Positions 27,195-35,864 are shown, counted from the first letter of the stretch. The stretch: DNA of 64,000 nucleotides from Thioalkalivibrio sp. ALJT (GCF_000381825.1 NZ_KB907123.1:210021-274020); one strand, 5' to 3'. Numbers and translations: made by a program. Notes: a model not told the origin generated them from the letters alone.

Positions 27195-27578
27195 TTGACC
27201 AATGTACCGCCGGCCGCAGCGGCGGCCGCGCACGGGGTCCCGCTTCCGAGCCTGACCCAGTTCGACTTTCACCAGCGCCTGATGGATCTCCCCGGGGCGG
27301 CGGTGATCCTGTTCACGCGTCAGGGCTGCGGCGCCTGCAAGGTGATGGGGCGGGTCCTGGCCGATTGGCGGGAGGAGGCGGATGCCCCCGCCCTGTTCGT
27401 GGTGGACGCCGAGACCGATACGGCACTGGTGCGGGAATTCGAGGTATTCCACCTGCCGGCGCTGTTCGTCTTCCGCGCCGGCGCCTATCACGGCCGCCTG
27501 GAGGCCCCGCCGCGCCTGCCGCTGCTGCGCGCGGCGCTGGCCGCCGTACTCGCGCGACCGCCGGAGGAGGCGCCGTGA
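27195..27578 (+). CDS. Thioredoxin-fold protein with CGAC active site
   Basis: 127 residues from TTG 27195, set by a gtgaggg ribosome-binding site; no in-frame ATG is near. The fold is evident: AVILFTRQGCGACKVMGRVLADW with the redox pair C45-C48, then FVVDAE and the cis-proline loop FHLPALFVFRAG. CGAC replaces the usual CGPC, which should shift the redox potential. No signal peptide, so cytosolic. Its stop overlaps the ampD start (GTGA), and ampD overlaps the phosphatase, so these three form a tight operon. Partner and substrate unknown. Confidence 0.8.
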   Translation: MTNVPPAAAAAAHGVPLPSLTQFDFHQRLMDLPGAAVILFTRQGCGACKVMGRVLADWREEADAPALFVVDAETDTALVREFEVFHLPALFVFRAGAYHGRLEAPPRLPLLRAALAAVLARPPEEAP

Positions 27579-28153
27579 CCGCCCGCCCTGCCGCCACGGC
27601 CCTCGTGCAGCGGGACTGGTACCCGCCCGCACGGCGGGTCGAGAGCCCGAATCAGGACGCTCGTCCGCCCGGTCAGGAGCCGGAGCTGATTGTGGTCCAC
27701 GCGATCAGCCTGCCGCCGGGCGAGTTCGGAGGCCCCTACATCAGCGAACTGTTCCGCAACCGCCTCGACCCTGCGGCCCATCCGTATTTTGCGGAGATCG
27801 CCGCACTGCGGGTCTCGGCCCATGTGCTGATCGACCGCGAGGGTCGTCTGGTCCAGTACGTGCCGTTTTCACGCCGGGCCTGGCATGCCGGGGTATCGCA
27901 CTGGGACGGGCGGGAACGTTGCAACGACTTCTCCATCGGCATTGAACTGGAAGGCACGGATGACCACCCGTTCACCCCGGTGCAGTACACGGCGCTGGCG
28001 GGTTTGATTCGCTGGTTACGATCGTATTTCCCGGGGATTGGACCGCAGGCCCTGGCCGGGCACAGCGACATCGCCCCGGGGCGCAAGACGGACCCGGGCC
28101 CGTACTTTGACTGGCAAACGCTGGCGGCCCGCCTGCGGGAGGCCGAGGCATGA
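27575..28153 (+). CDS. ampD: 1,6-anhydro-N-acetylmuramyl-L-alanine amidase AmpD
   Basis: 192 residues from GTG 27575, which overlaps the preceding stop and has a strong ggaggagg site; the longer open frame is a shadow. Amidase_2 family zinc enzyme that removes the stem peptide from anhydro-muropeptides during cell-wall recycling in the cytosol. Zinc ligands are expected at H42 (IVVHAISLP), in the GHSDIAPGRKTDPG loop (His and Asp), with the conserved WHAGVSHWDGRERCNDFSIG and IELEG segments between them. The spacing fits AmpD rather than the longer AmiD lipoproteins. No ampE or ampC is present nearby. Confidence 0.92.
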   Translation: MTARPAATALVQRDWYPPARRVESPNQDARPPGQEPELIVVHAISLPPGEFGGPYISELFRNRLDPAAHPYFAEIAALRVSAHVLIDREGRLVQYVPFSRRAWHAGVSHWDGRERCNDFSIGIELEGTDDHPFTPVQYTALAGLIRWLRSYFPGIGPQALAGHSDIAPGRKTDPGPYFDWQTLAARLREAEA

Positions 28154-28734
28154 TTGTGGATCTCCTGCGACACGGCGAACCGGAGGGCGGGCAGCGTTAC
28201 CGTGGCCATGGCTGCGACGATCCGCTGAGTGCGCGCGGATGGGGCCAGATGGAGCGAGCGGTTCGTGGCGAGCCCGGATGGCAGTTCGTGGTCAGCTCGC
28301 CACTGCAGCGCTGCCGGGCCTTCGCCGAGCACTACGCCTCTACACAGGACCTGCCGCTGATTGTGGAGCCAGGCTTGCGCGAGATCGGCTTCGGCGACTG
28401 GGAGGGGCGTACCCGGGTTGAGCTGCAGCGGGACCGTCCGGAGGAATACCGCGCCTTTTACGCCGATCCGGTGCACGCGCGCCCGGCCGGGGCGGAGCCG
28501 CTGGCGGCCTTTCGCCGCCGGGTCGAGGCCGGTTTCGATACGGCCTTGCGGCCATTGCAGTCGGAACGGGTGCTGATGGTGGTGCACGCGGGGGTTATAC
28601 GGGCGCTGGTCGGCTGGGTGCTGGGCATGCCGGACGACCGCCTCTACCAGCTCGAGTGCGACTACGCCAGTCGTACCCGCCTGCAGCGGCATCCGACCCG
28701 CGGCTGGCGGCTGCTTTACGCCAGCCGGGTCTGA
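28150..28734 (+). CDS. Histidine phosphatase family protein (phosphoglycerate mutase-like)
   Basis: 194 residues. The RHG catalytic motif is at the N-terminus (LLRHGEPEGG, phospho-acceptor H8). The second half of the site is the acid in REIGFGDWEGRTR and the second histidine in MVVHAGVIRALVG. Size and sequence suit the alpha-ribazole phosphatase (CobC)/SixA-like group. No cobalamin genes are adjacent, so a specific substrate is not assigned. It overlaps ampD by 4 bp. Its 3' end is followed after 15 bp by a 346-bp inverted-repeat element. Confidence 0.85.
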   Translation: MIVDLLRHGEPEGGQRYRGHGCDDPLSARGWGQMERAVRGEPGWQFVVSSPLQRCRAFAEHYASTQDLPLIVEPGLREIGFGDWEGRTRVELQRDRPEEYRAFYADPVHARPAGAEPLAAFRRRVEAGFDTALRPLQSERVLMVVHAGVIRALVGWVLGMPDDRLYQLECDYASRTRLQRHPTRGWRLLYASRV

Positions 28735-28749
28735 GCCGGTCCAGCCCCC

Positions 28750-29095
28750 AGGGAGACGCTGATCTAATCGCACGTGCGCGCTCGAGTCGCTTTTGCGTGC
28801 GTTTAATGCGCGGTGACGGCCGCGTAGTCATTCGGCTACAGGTGAACCGCAACACTTTGCGCACACCCGTTTTTGATCAGCAACGGGCGGCCGAGCCCCT
28901 GCTTTCACTGGCTCGTGGGGTTGGTGCCCCCCGATTCTGAATGAATATGGCCCGATCCTGCGTTGCGCCCCGAATCCATCGAGAACGGGCGGGTAGAACC
29001 ACTACCCGCTGCACGCCGCGTTTGGTCTCGGAACGCTTGTCTCCAAAAACTGGGGGAGCACCCACGCGGACGTGCGATTCAATCAGCGTCTCCCT
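28750..29095. mobile_element. MITE-like element, 345-bp family, copy 1
   Basis: 346 bp bounded by terminal inverted repeats: AGGGAGACGCTGAT at the left, its complement ATCAGCGTCTCCCT at the right, with pairing continuing inward for about 30 bp with three mismatches. It aligns end to end with copy 2 at 61754-62104. Inner palindromes include gggcgggtagaaccactacccgct. No open frame of note and no transposase. It fills the convergent gap between the histidine phosphatase and the DUF2322-like gene, and its right end touches the stop codon of the latter. Likely a non-autonomous element mobilised by an enzyme elsewhere. Confidence 0.85.
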
Positions 29096-29411
29096 AGCCG
29101 GCCTGCGTGTCGCGCCGGGGGACGGCCTTCACCGACAGGTAGTAGTCGTTGTTCAGCACCTCGAACAGGCGATCGATATTGGGGTGCTTGCCGGGGTTGG
29201 CGCGGGCGTCATCGGCATGGCTGCCGTACATCAGCAGCCCCGAGTTGGCGGCCTTCGGTCCGATGCCGCCGTAGTCCAGGGCCAGCTGGTAATAGATCTG
29301 CAGCGACAGGGTCTGGCCGTCCCGGTTCTCGATGGTGGCCGTGGGGTTGTAGTCCTCGCCAAACAGTTCCAGGCGTTCGATATTGCTGACGTCGGGCAGC
29401 TTCTTGGACAT
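29094..29411 (-). CDS. Small conserved protein, DUF2322-like
   Basis: 105 residues from ATG 29411, which has a gaggag site at good spacing. No signal peptide, membrane segment or catalytic motif is visible. The text NIERLELFGEDYNPTATIEN and HPNIDRLFEVLNNDYYLSV resembles, from memory, the DUF2322 family of short proteobacterial proteins of unknown function; treat that as tentative. The stop codon (TAG, read from CTA at 29094-29096) shares its first bases with the end of the adjacent repeat element. It is divergent from the IMPase-family gene. Confidence 0.65.
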   Translation of the reverse strand: MSKKLPDVSNIERLELFGEDYNPTATIENRDGQTLSLQIYYQLALDYGGIGPKAANSGLLMYGSHADDARANPGKHPNIDRLFEVLNNDYYLSVKAVPRRDTQAG

Positions 29412-29545
29412 CGTCGGGCTCCTCGAAAGAATCGCGGCATTATCGGGGCATGGCCGCGGCGCGACAACCAACCCGCGTGGGCGGGAGGGGCAGGCCGGGA
29501 TGACGCCCGTGGTAGGATAGCGGCTTTTGTCGAGGGGACACGAAC

Positions 29546-30325
29546 ATGCCGCAAACCGCGTTCATGGAGGCGGCCCAGGCCGCTGCCGATGCCGCCGAAA
29601 AGGTGATCCGCCACTATTACGAGGCGGGTGTCGACGTCGAAACCAAGGCCGATGATACCCCGGTGACCCGCGCTGACGTGGAGAGCGAACAGGCGATCCG
29701 CCAGGTGATCCGCGAGCGTTTTCCGGATCACGGATTTTACGGCGAGGAGACCGGCCAGTCGGACATGGACTCGGACTACGTCTGGTTGATTGACCCGATT
29801 GACGGCACCAAGAGTTTTGTGCGCCGCTATCCGTTCTTCTCCACCCAGATTGCGCTGATGTACAAGGGCGAGCTGATCCTGGGGCTGTCCAACGGCATCC
29901 AGTTCGGCGAGCGGGCCTGGGCGGAAAAGGGCCAGGGTGCGTTCCTCAACGGCGAGCCGATCGCGGTCGAGCAGACGGCCGAGCTCGCGCGCGCCTCTCT
30001 TTCCACTGGCAACCTCAAGACCCTGGCGCAGCATCCCGAGGGCTGGAAGGCGCTGGGCGGGATCACGGCCGAGGTCAATCGCACGCGCGGCTATGGCGAC
30101 TTCTACCACTACCACCTGCTGGCGCGCGGCAGTATCGACCTGATCATCGAGTCGGACGTGAACATCCTCGATATCGCGGCGCTGGCGGTTATTGTGCGCG
30201 AGGCGGGCGGGACCTTCACCAACTTGTCCGGGGGCGAGCTGGACCTGGAGACGACCAGCGTCCTGGCCGCGGCTACCCCGGATCTGCACCGCACGGCCCT
30301 GAGCCGCCTCGGCTGGCACGGCTAG
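29546..30325 (+). CDS. Inositol monophosphatase family phosphatase (HisN-like)
   Basis: 259 residues. Metal-binding motifs of the Li+-sensitive, Mg2+-dependent phosphatase family: GFYGEETG (Glu), WLIDPIDGTKSFVRRYPFF (DPIDGT) and VNILDIAALAVIVREAGG. The TKSF continuation after DPIDGT is typical of the histidinol-phosphatase (HisN) and related subgroup, while CysQ and SuhB proteins usually differ there. Histidinol-phosphate is a likely substrate, but inositol-1-phosphate or another sugar phosphate is possible. ATG 29546 has a gagggg site. Cytosolic. No his genes are adjacent. Confidence 0.8.
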   Translation: MPQTAFMEAAQAAADAAEKVIRHYYEAGVDVETKADDTPVTRADVESEQAIRQVIRERFPDHGFYGEETGQSDMDSDYVWLIDPIDGTKSFVRRYPFFSTQIALMYKGELILGLSNGIQFGERAWAEKGQGAFLNGEPIAVEQTAELARASLSTGNLKTLAQHPEGWKALGGITAEVNRTRGYGDFYHYHLLARGSIDLIIESDVNILDIAALAVIVREAGGTFTNLSGGELDLETTSVLAAATPDLHRTALSRLGWHG

Positions 30326-30515
30326 CGGCGGACTGACTGACTCCCTGAGGACACAGCGGACACAGAGAAGGGCGGCTTAGAGAAAGACGGGAAGATTGGG
30401 AGGGTGACGGCACGCGGTTGCGGGCGGGCCCAAAGATGCCCTGCCTTTTGGGCGGTCACCGGCTGGACTCTGGACCCGGAGCCAGCGGGTTCCCCAACGG
30501 GGCAGGGGGGGCCTG

Positions 30516-30558
30516 CCCGGGCGCAAACAACCCCTCAGACGGGCTGAGCGTCGTTTTT
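30516..30558 (-). repeat. Interspersed repeat, second family, copy 2
   Basis: Reverse complement match of the segment at 18584-18624. Just beyond it is TTTTTGATCAAG, which reads TTGATCAAAAACG on the minus strand, a motif also found in the 345-bp elements and the large palindromic block. It lies in the 262-bp gap (30326-30587) between the convergent phosphatase and fis genes. The gap also has GC-rich hairpins such as ccaacggggcaggggggcctgcccggg and no gene. Confidence 0.7.
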
Positions 30559-30587
30559 GATCAAGTCCTGTCTTCCTGTGCCGAACG

Positions 30588-30908
30588 TCAGCTCGCGGAG
30601 CCGTTACCGTTAGCCTCTACAAGCCCGTGGGCCCGCAGTTTCTTGCGCAGGGTGGCGCGATTGATCCCGAGCAGGGCGGCAGCGCGGCTTTGATTGCCGC
30701 TGCAGCGCTCCAGAACACTGGCCAGCAGCGGGCGTTCTACCTCGTTCATGACCAGCGCGTAGAGGTCATGGCTGCTCTGTCCGTCGAGGGTCTGGAAGTA
30801 CTGCTCCAGGGCGAGACGGACGGACTCGGCCAGTACGCAATCTGAGGCCAGCGGGCCGACCTGCGCAGTCTTGCCCGCATCCGTGTTTCGTTGCAGGTCC
30901 GTGCTCAT
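30588..30908 (-). CDS. fis: Nucleoid/DNA-binding protein Fis
   Basis: 106 residues from ATG 30908; the open frame further upstream belongs to dusB antisense or overlap. The C-terminal half is the Fis helix-turn-helix: RPLLASVLERCSGNQSRAAALLGINRATLRKKLRAHGL, nearly identical in pattern to E. coli Fis (98 residues). The N-terminal part is variable with an added acidic tail. The start overlaps the dusB stop by 4 bp (ATGA), the conserved dusB-fis operon. Fis bends DNA at rRNA and tRNA promoters and affects recombination and replication. Confidence 0.95.
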   Translation of the reverse strand: MSTDLQRNTDAGKTAQVGPLASDCVLAESVRLALEQYFQTLDGQSSHDLYALVMNEVERPLLASVLERCSGNQSRAAALLGINRATLRKKLRAHGLVEANGNGSAS

Positions 30909-31897
30909 GCAGCCTCGCTTGCGATTCCCGTCAGGTTGGCGCGCAGGCGCCGCAGCTGTGCGCTGGCCGTAGTGGCGGCGAGAAGGTCGGCCCGTGCCGC
31001 CAGGGTACGGGCCTCGTCGAGACCCAGCCCAAGAAGATACCAGCCCAGGTGCTTCCGCGCGATACGCACGCCCTGCGGTTCGCCGTACTGGGCATGCAGC
31101 CCGCGGATGTGTTCCTCGATCAGGGCCAGCCGGGCCGCCAGGCTTGGTGCGGGCGGCATCGGCTGCCCGGCAAGGACTGCCCGGATCTGGCCCGGCAGCC
31201 AAGGCTGGCCCTGGGCCGCGCGGCCGATCATCACTCCGGCGGCGCCGGTGGTCTCGAGTACCCGACGGGCCCGTTCGGGGGAGGTGATATCTCCATTGGC
31301 CAGCACGGGGATCGAGACTGCACGCACGACGCGTGCAATGGCCGCGTAGTCGGCCTGGCCGCGGTAGCCATCGGCGCGGGTCCGGCCGTGAACGGTGAGC
31401 ATCGCGATACCGCAGTCCTGCGCGATCGCCGCGATGGTCTCGGCGTTGATGTGTTCACGGTCCAGCCCCAGTCGCATCTTCAGGGTCACGGGCACATCCA
31501 CCGCAGCGGTGAGGGCCTGCAGCAGCTCGCGGACCCGGCCCGGTTCACCGAGCAGCGCGGAACCGGCCGCCTTGCTGCAGACCTTTTTCGCCGGGCAGCC
31601 CAGATTCAGGTCGATCACGTCGGCGCCACGCAGCACGTTCTCGCGCGCGGCCGTGGCCAGTGCATCCGGCTCGTTACCCAGCAGTTGCACGATCCGAGGC
31701 CGCGGTTCCTGGCGGTGGTCGAGCCGGTGTCGGCTCTTGTCGCTGGCCCACAGCCGGGTGTCGGAGGTCACCATTTCCGAGACTGCCGCACTCGCCCCCA
31801 GGCGCCGCGCCAGCAATCGGAACGGGCGGTCGCTGATGCCGGCCATCGGAGCCAGGAACACGGCGGGATCCGGAAAATGGTGGGGACCAAGCTGCAT
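30905..31897 (-). CDS. dusB: tRNA-dihydrouridine synthase B
   Basis: 330 residues, FMN-dependent TIM-barrel enzyme reducing uridine to dihydrouridine in the tRNA D-loop. Motifs: FLAPMAGISDRPFR at the N-terminus, QLLGNEPDALATAA, IDLNLGCPAKKVCSKAAGSALL with the catalytic Cys, LTVHGRTRADGYRG and VLANGDITSPERA; the FMN phosphate site is in GVMIGRAAQGQPWL. Upstream partner of fis in one operon. In many gammaproteobacteria it follows prmA, but here a kinase gene and a DUF3426 gene lie between. Confidence 0.95.
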   Translation of the reverse strand: MQLGPHHFPDPAVFLAPMAGISDRPFRLLARRLGASAAVSEMVTSDTRLWASDKSRHRLDHRQEPRPRIVQLLGNEPDALATAARENVLRGADVIDLNLGCPAKKVCSKAAGSALLGEPGRVRELLQALTAAVDVPVTLKMRLGLDREHINAETIAAIAQDCGIAMLTVHGRTRADGYRGQADYAAIARVVRAVSIPVLANGDITSPERARRVLETTGAAGVMIGRAAQGQPWLPGQIRAVLAGQPMPPAPSLAARLALIEEHIRGLHAQYGEPQGVRIARKHLGWYLLGLGLDEARTLAARADLLAATTASAQLRRLRANLTGIASEAA

Positions 31898-31966
31898 CGG
31901 ATTTGGAACGAAGGCGCGAAAAAAGGCCCGATAGTCTAGCAGTTCACAGATCGGGATGCCGGGATG

Positions 31967-32800
31967 TCAGCGGTCCTGCTCCGACGTGGGTGCGGCCGCC
32001 GGGCGGTGGCGGTAGCCGGAGCGGGTGACGCGTGCCATCGCGACGCCACGGCGTACATCGCGGCTGCGCGCATGTCGCAGTCGGCACCCCAGCCAGTGCA
32101 GGGGAGCGAGCAGGCGCGCCACGCCGCGCAATGCCTGCGTGTGCCGGGGGCTCCAGTGCAGTTGCTGGTAGGCATGCAGCAGCTCCAGTCCCAGGGCCTC
32201 GGCCTGGTCCTCGTGTTGTACCCAGGTCGTCGCATCGGCCAGGTGTTGTGCAAGGTCGTACACCTGCGCCAGTTCCAGCGACAGGACCTGTTCAAGGTCC
32301 TCCTCGAAATCCACCCGGTAGTAATGCTCGCCATCGAACAGGACATTGCGTAACTGGGCTCCGCCATGCCAGTAGCCGGCGCGGTGGAAGGCTGCCAGAT
32401 TGCGGGTGACCGTGTGCAGGGTGGTCCGGCGCTCGGCCGGGTCCTGGTGGCGCAGGTGCTGTTCCACGCTCTTGCCGCAGTGGGTGTACATCACGGCGTC
32501 GGGCAGTGTGGCGACAACCCGCGGCACGTTCTGTCCGGCGTTCCGGAGCATGCGCACCCGTTCCAGCTCGCGCCAGCCGTTGCGGGGTGATGCATTGCCG
32601 GGTGCGGTCAGGCGCGGGAAGAACAGACGGCACAGCAGTCGAACTGCCCATTGCTGGTATCGGCTGCGGGCCTTTGCGCGTACGCGCTTGAGCACATAGT
32701 GCCGGCCGTCGAATTCGAGCTCCTGGATGCGCCCGCGGGTCCGGGCCAGCCGCGCCTCGGCGGCCTGGATCAGGCCCGGGTCCGGGGGCTCCTCGCGCAT
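31967..32800 (-). CDS. RIO/Kdo-kinase-like small protein kinase fold
   Basis: 277 residues. The kinase core is recognisable: a glycine-poor N-lobe with a candidate ATP lysine (HYVLKRVRAKARSRY), then the catalytic loop AFHRAGYWHGGAQLRNVLF and the metal site YYRVDFEEDL in place of DFG. HGxxxxxN and DFE are the pattern of bacterial LPS heptose/Kdo kinases (WaaP, InaA) and of RIO-like families. Basic C-terminal tail (RLRHARSRDVRRG). A role in phosphorylating an LPS core sugar is plausible, but a protein target cannot be excluded. No signal peptide. Located between dusB and DUF3426 on the same strand. Confidence 0.7.
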   Translation of the reverse strand: MREEPPDPGLIQAAEARLARTRGRIQELEFDGRHYVLKRVRAKARSRYQQWAVRLLCRLFFPRLTAPGNASPRNGWRELERVRMLRNAGQNVPRVVATLPDAVMYTHCGKSVEQHLRHQDPAERRTTLHTVTRNLAAFHRAGYWHGGAQLRNVLFDGEHYYRVDFEEDLEQVLSLELAQVYDLAQHLADATTWVQHEDQAEALGLELLHAYQQLHWSPRHTQALRGVARLLAPLHWLGCRLRHARSRDVRRGVAMARVTRSGYRHRPAAAPTSEQDR

Positions 32801-32803
32801 GAG

Positions 32804-33511
32804 TCAGCGGGCCAGGATGGTGATGCCGGCGCTCGGACCGGGTGGATCGGCCAGTACGACGCGTACGGCGGTGGCATGGTTCGCGGTCATCAGGGTATCG
32901 GGTGCGGCATAGTCGTTGGGGGCCAGGCGCAAATAGCCGAGTGCGGTCCCCAGGCGGTCGCTCAGGTGGATGTCCAGGACCGGCCAGGCCTGCTGCACCG
33001 GACTCTCGAGCGAGAACTGCAGCTGCAGGCCGCCATCGGTGGCGGCAGAGAGATCCGGTGTCGAGATTCGCACCTGTTCCGGTGCCCGCAGCGGGTGCCA
33101 GGCGGGGCAGGGGACTTGCGTACACAGTGCGTCGCGGGTCTGATCCAGAATCTCATATTGGCCCGGTGCGACCGGGGGGACGAGCAGCCATTGCAGGCTC
33201 AGCAGTCCGAACAGCACCGACGCCAGGAGGACAGCGGGCCAGCGGCGGCTGGCCGTGGGGGTGGTGTGCGTCCCGGCATCGGGCTCGATGTTCAATTTGA
33301 CGGTCGCGTTGCGAGGCGTATCGACGCGAATGGTGACTGTGCGCAGGACGGGTGTGAAGCCACGCCCGAGGGCCCCGGCCCCGCCGAACTCGAGGCTGGG
33401 GAGCAAATCGAACTCGGCGCCACAATTGTGGCACCGAACCCGCAGCAGACGCAGGGTGTCCCCGTGCGTAACCGCGTGGGTGACCTGGCATGCGGGGCAG
33501 CGGGCGAGCAT
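32804..33511 (-). CDS. DUF3426 zinc-ribbon membrane protein
   Basis: 235 residues from ATG 33511; a longer open frame runs back into prmA and is not used. N-terminal zinc ribbon (C5, C8, C27, C30 in RCPACQ and RCHNCG), a polar linker, one membrane helix (about 83-104, WPAVLLASVLFGLLSLQWLL) and a C-terminal domain. The C-terminal DUF3426 domain contains the Cys pair ALCTQVPCPAW and beta-strand text such as LQLQFSLESPVQQAWPVLDIHL. Conserved next to prmA in many proteobacteria. Function not established. It ends 3 bp before the start of the kinase gene. Confidence 0.82.
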   Translation of the reverse strand: MLARCPACQVTHAVTHGDTLRLLRVRCHNCGAEFDLLPSLEFGGAGALGRGFTPVLRTVTIRVDTPRNATVKLNIEPDAGTHTTPTASRRWPAVLLASVLFGLLSLQWLLVPPVAPGQYEILDQTRDALCTQVPCPAWHPLRAPEQVRISTPDLSAATDGGLQLQFSLESPVQQAWPVLDIHLSDRLGTALGYLRLAPNDYAAPDTLMTANHATAVRVVLADPPGPSAGITILAR

Positions 33512-33552
33512 GGCGTGGGGCCGGTTTGTGGCAGCCGCGCTCGGGAGATCCT

Positions 33553-34434
33553 TTAACGTCGGCGTCCGCCGAGCAGGGCCCAGCCCTCGCGGCAGTCCTC
33601 GACCCCGATGTCGAAGGCCTCGGAATAGGCGGCGATTACCTCGTCGGCCTGACGTTCCAGCAGGCCCGCGAGCAAAATTCGTGCACCCGGTTTGGCGGCT
33701 CGTGCCAGTTCCGGAGCGAGATCGATTAGCGGTTTGGCGAGGATGTTGGCCAGCACCAGGTCGTAGGCGGCATCCGCCACCGGGTGATCGGTCAGCCCGA
33801 TGTCCAGCTGTTCCGGGGGGATGGCGTTGACGTCGGCATTGCTGCGCGTGGCCTGCACGGCCTGGGCATCGATGTCGATCCCCAGCGCATGCCGGGCCCC
33901 CAGCTTGAGTGCGGCGATGGCGAGGATGCCGGAGCCACAGCCATAGTCGAGCACGTCCTGATCGAGCGGGGGCTGCCGGGCCAGCGCGGCCAGGCACATG
34001 GCGGTGGTCGGGTGATTGCCGGTCCCGAAGGCGAGCCCGGGGTCCAGGCGCACGAAGGTGCCCTCCTCGATGGCCGGCTCGTCCTCCCAGGACGGGACGA
34101 TCCACAGCGATTCCCCGCAATGGAGGGCCCCCAGCCCGTCAAGCCCGGCCCGTACCCAGTCCTGGTCCTCGATAGCCTGGACCAGAATCGAGTCGGGGGC
34201 CTCGGACTGACGTTCCAGAGCGGCGGCTGCGAGACCGGCCTGGGTGGAGTCCGAAAATACCGCCTTCAGGCGCACGGTGGACCACAGCGGGTGCGTGCCC
34301 AGTGGCGGCTCGAACAGTGGTTCGTCGGCTGCGTCGAAGAGCTCGACGCTGACCGCACCCAGTTCGAACAAGGTGTCTCCCAGCGGCTCGGCCTGTTCCG
34401 GGCTGATCTGGCATTCGAGTTCGGCAAGGCTCAT
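33553..34434 (-). CDS. prmA: Ribosomal protein L11 methyltransferase PrmA
   Basis: 293 residues, the E. coli length. N-terminal substrate-binding domain (ELECQISPEQAEPLGDTLFE) and a linker to a class I SAM methyltransferase domain with the glycine motif VLDYGCGSGILAIAAL, GIDIDAQAVQATRSNA (acidic loop binding the ribose) and DLVLANILAKPLIDLAPEL, the NILA motif family hallmark. GTGNHPTTAMCL is also typical. It trimethylates several amino groups of L11. It lies 34 bp after accC in the accB-accC-prmA block. Confidence 0.95.
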   Translation of the reverse strand: MSLAELECQISPEQAEPLGDTLFELGAVSVELFDAADEPLFEPPLGTHPLWSTVRLKAVFSDSTQAGLAAAALERQSEAPDSILVQAIEDQDWVRAGLDGLGALHCGESLWIVPSWEDEPAIEEGTFVRLDPGLAFGTGNHPTTAMCLAALARQPPLDQDVLDYGCGSGILAIAALKLGARHALGIDIDAQAVQATRSNADVNAIPPEQLDIGLTDHPVADAAYDLVLANILAKPLIDLAPELARAAKPGARILLAGLLERQADEVIAAYSEAFDIGVEDCREGWALLGGRRR

Positions 34435-34468
34435 GGCGTCAGTGTTCCCTGGTGATTATGGAAAGGGC

Positions 34469-35815
34469 TCAGGCCTGTGCCTTCAGCTTCTTCTCGAGGT
34501 AGTGGATGTCGGTCTCGCCGCGCTGGAAGTTGGCGTCAAGCATCAGGTCGCGGTGCAGGGCGACGTTGGTCTGGATGCCGTCCACCACGATCTCGCCGAG
34601 GGCCCCGCACATGCGCCCGAGCGCGATCCGGCGGCTGTTGCCGTGGGCGACCAGCTTGCCGATCATCGAGTCGTAATAGGGCGGTACCGCGTAGCCGTTG
34701 TAGATGTGGGTATCCATGCGAATGCCTGGCCCGCCGGGGGCGTGATACTGCTGGATGGTGCCGGGGCTGGGCATGAAGGTGCTGGGGTCTTCGGCGTTGA
34801 TGCGACACTCGATCGCGTGGCCGTTGATGTGGATGTCGTCCTGGGTATAGCCCAGCGGCTCGCCGGCGGCGATGCGGATCTGCTCGCGTACCAGATCGAT
34901 ACCGGTCACCTGTTCGGTAACCGTGTGTTCGACCTGCAGGCGGGTGTTCATCTCGATGAAGTAGAACGCGCCGTTTTCGTACAGGAATTCGAAGGTCCCG
35001 GCGCCGCGGTAGCCGATGTCCTGGCAGGCGCGGATCAGGCGGTCGGCCATGGTGCGGCGCTGTTCGTCGCTGATGCCCGGGGCCGGGGCCTCTTCGATCA
35101 CCTTCTGGTGGCGGCGCTGCATGGAGCAGTCGCGTTCGCCCAGGCATACGGCGTTGCCGTGGGTATCGGCGAGGATCTGAAACTCCACGTGGCGCGGATG
35201 TTCCAGATATTTCTCCATGTACAGGGTGTCGTTGCCGAAGCCCTGCTGGGCCTCGTTGCGGGTCAGCGCGATCGCGTTCAGTAGTGCGCCCTCGGTATGC
35301 ACCACGCGCATGCCACGGCCACCACCACCGGCGGCGGCCTTGATGATCACCGGATAGCCGATGTCCCGCGCCAGGGCGAGGTTGGTGTCCGCATCGTCGC
35401 CCAGTGCCCCCCCGGAGCCGGGTACGCAGGGCACGTTGGCCTCCAGCATGGCCTGCTTGGCAGAGACCTTGTCGCCCATCAGGCGGATGGTCTCGGCACG
35501 CGGACCGATGAAGGCAAAGCCGCTGGATTCCACGCGCTCGGCGAAATCCGCGCTCTCCGAAAGAAAGCCGTAGCCGGGGTGGATCGCGCCGGCGTCGGTG
35601 ACCTCGGCCGCGGCGATCAGAGCGGGGATGTTCAGGTAGCTCTCGCCTGACGCGGCGGGGCCGATGCAGACGGATTCGTCGGCCAGGCGCACGTGTTTCA
35701 GGTCGCGGTCCGCGCTGGAGTGTGCGGCGACGGTGGCAATCCCCATCTCGCGGCAGGCGCGCAGGACTCGCAGGGCAATCTCGCCGCGATTGGCGATCAG
35801 AATTTTTTCAAACAT
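34469..35815 (-). CDS. accC: Acetyl-CoA carboxylase, biotin carboxylase subunit
   Basis: 448 residues, matching E. coli AccC (449). ATP-grasp enzyme that carboxylates biotin on AccB with bicarbonate. Motifs: [31 protein letters not shown], the glycine-rich lid [14 protein letters not shown], the [17 protein letters not shown] region, [21 protein letters not shown] with the catalytic residues, and [12 protein letters not shown]. With AccB and the carboxyltransferase (not in this window) it makes malonyl-CoA for fatty acids. Cotranscribed with accB, 49 bp upstream. Confidence 0.97.
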   Translation of the reverse strand: MFEKILIANRGEIALRVLRACREMGIATVAAHSSADRDLKHVRLADESVCIGPAASGESYLNIPALIAAAEVTDAGAIHPGYGFLSESADFAERVESSGFAFIGPRAETIRLMGDKVSAKQAMLEANVPCVPGSGGALGDDADTNLALARDIGYPVIIKAAAGGGGRGMRVVHTEGALLNAIALTRNEAQQGFGNDTLYMEKYLEHPRHVEFQILADTHGNAVCLGERDCSMQRRHQKVIEEAPAPGISDEQRRTMADRLIRACQDIGYRGAGTFEFLYENGAFYFIEMNTRLQVEHTVTEQVTGIDLVREQIRIAAGEPLGYTQDDIHINGHAIECRINAEDPSTFMPSPGTIQQYHAPGGPGIRMDTHIYNGYAVPPYYDSMIGKLVAHGNSRRIALGRMCGALGEIVVDGIQTNVALHRDLMLDANFQRGETDIHYLEKKLKAQA

Positions 35816-35864
35816 GCTCGAACCTGTTTCCAGCGAAGCCGGGCGTGCCGCCCGGCGGATGGGT

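Noticed and set aside
28735-29093. Two copies of a short gene inside the repeat elements
   Set aside because: Frames of 60-90 codons exist in copies 1 and 2 but differ in reading frame integrity between copies and have no ribosome-binding sites.
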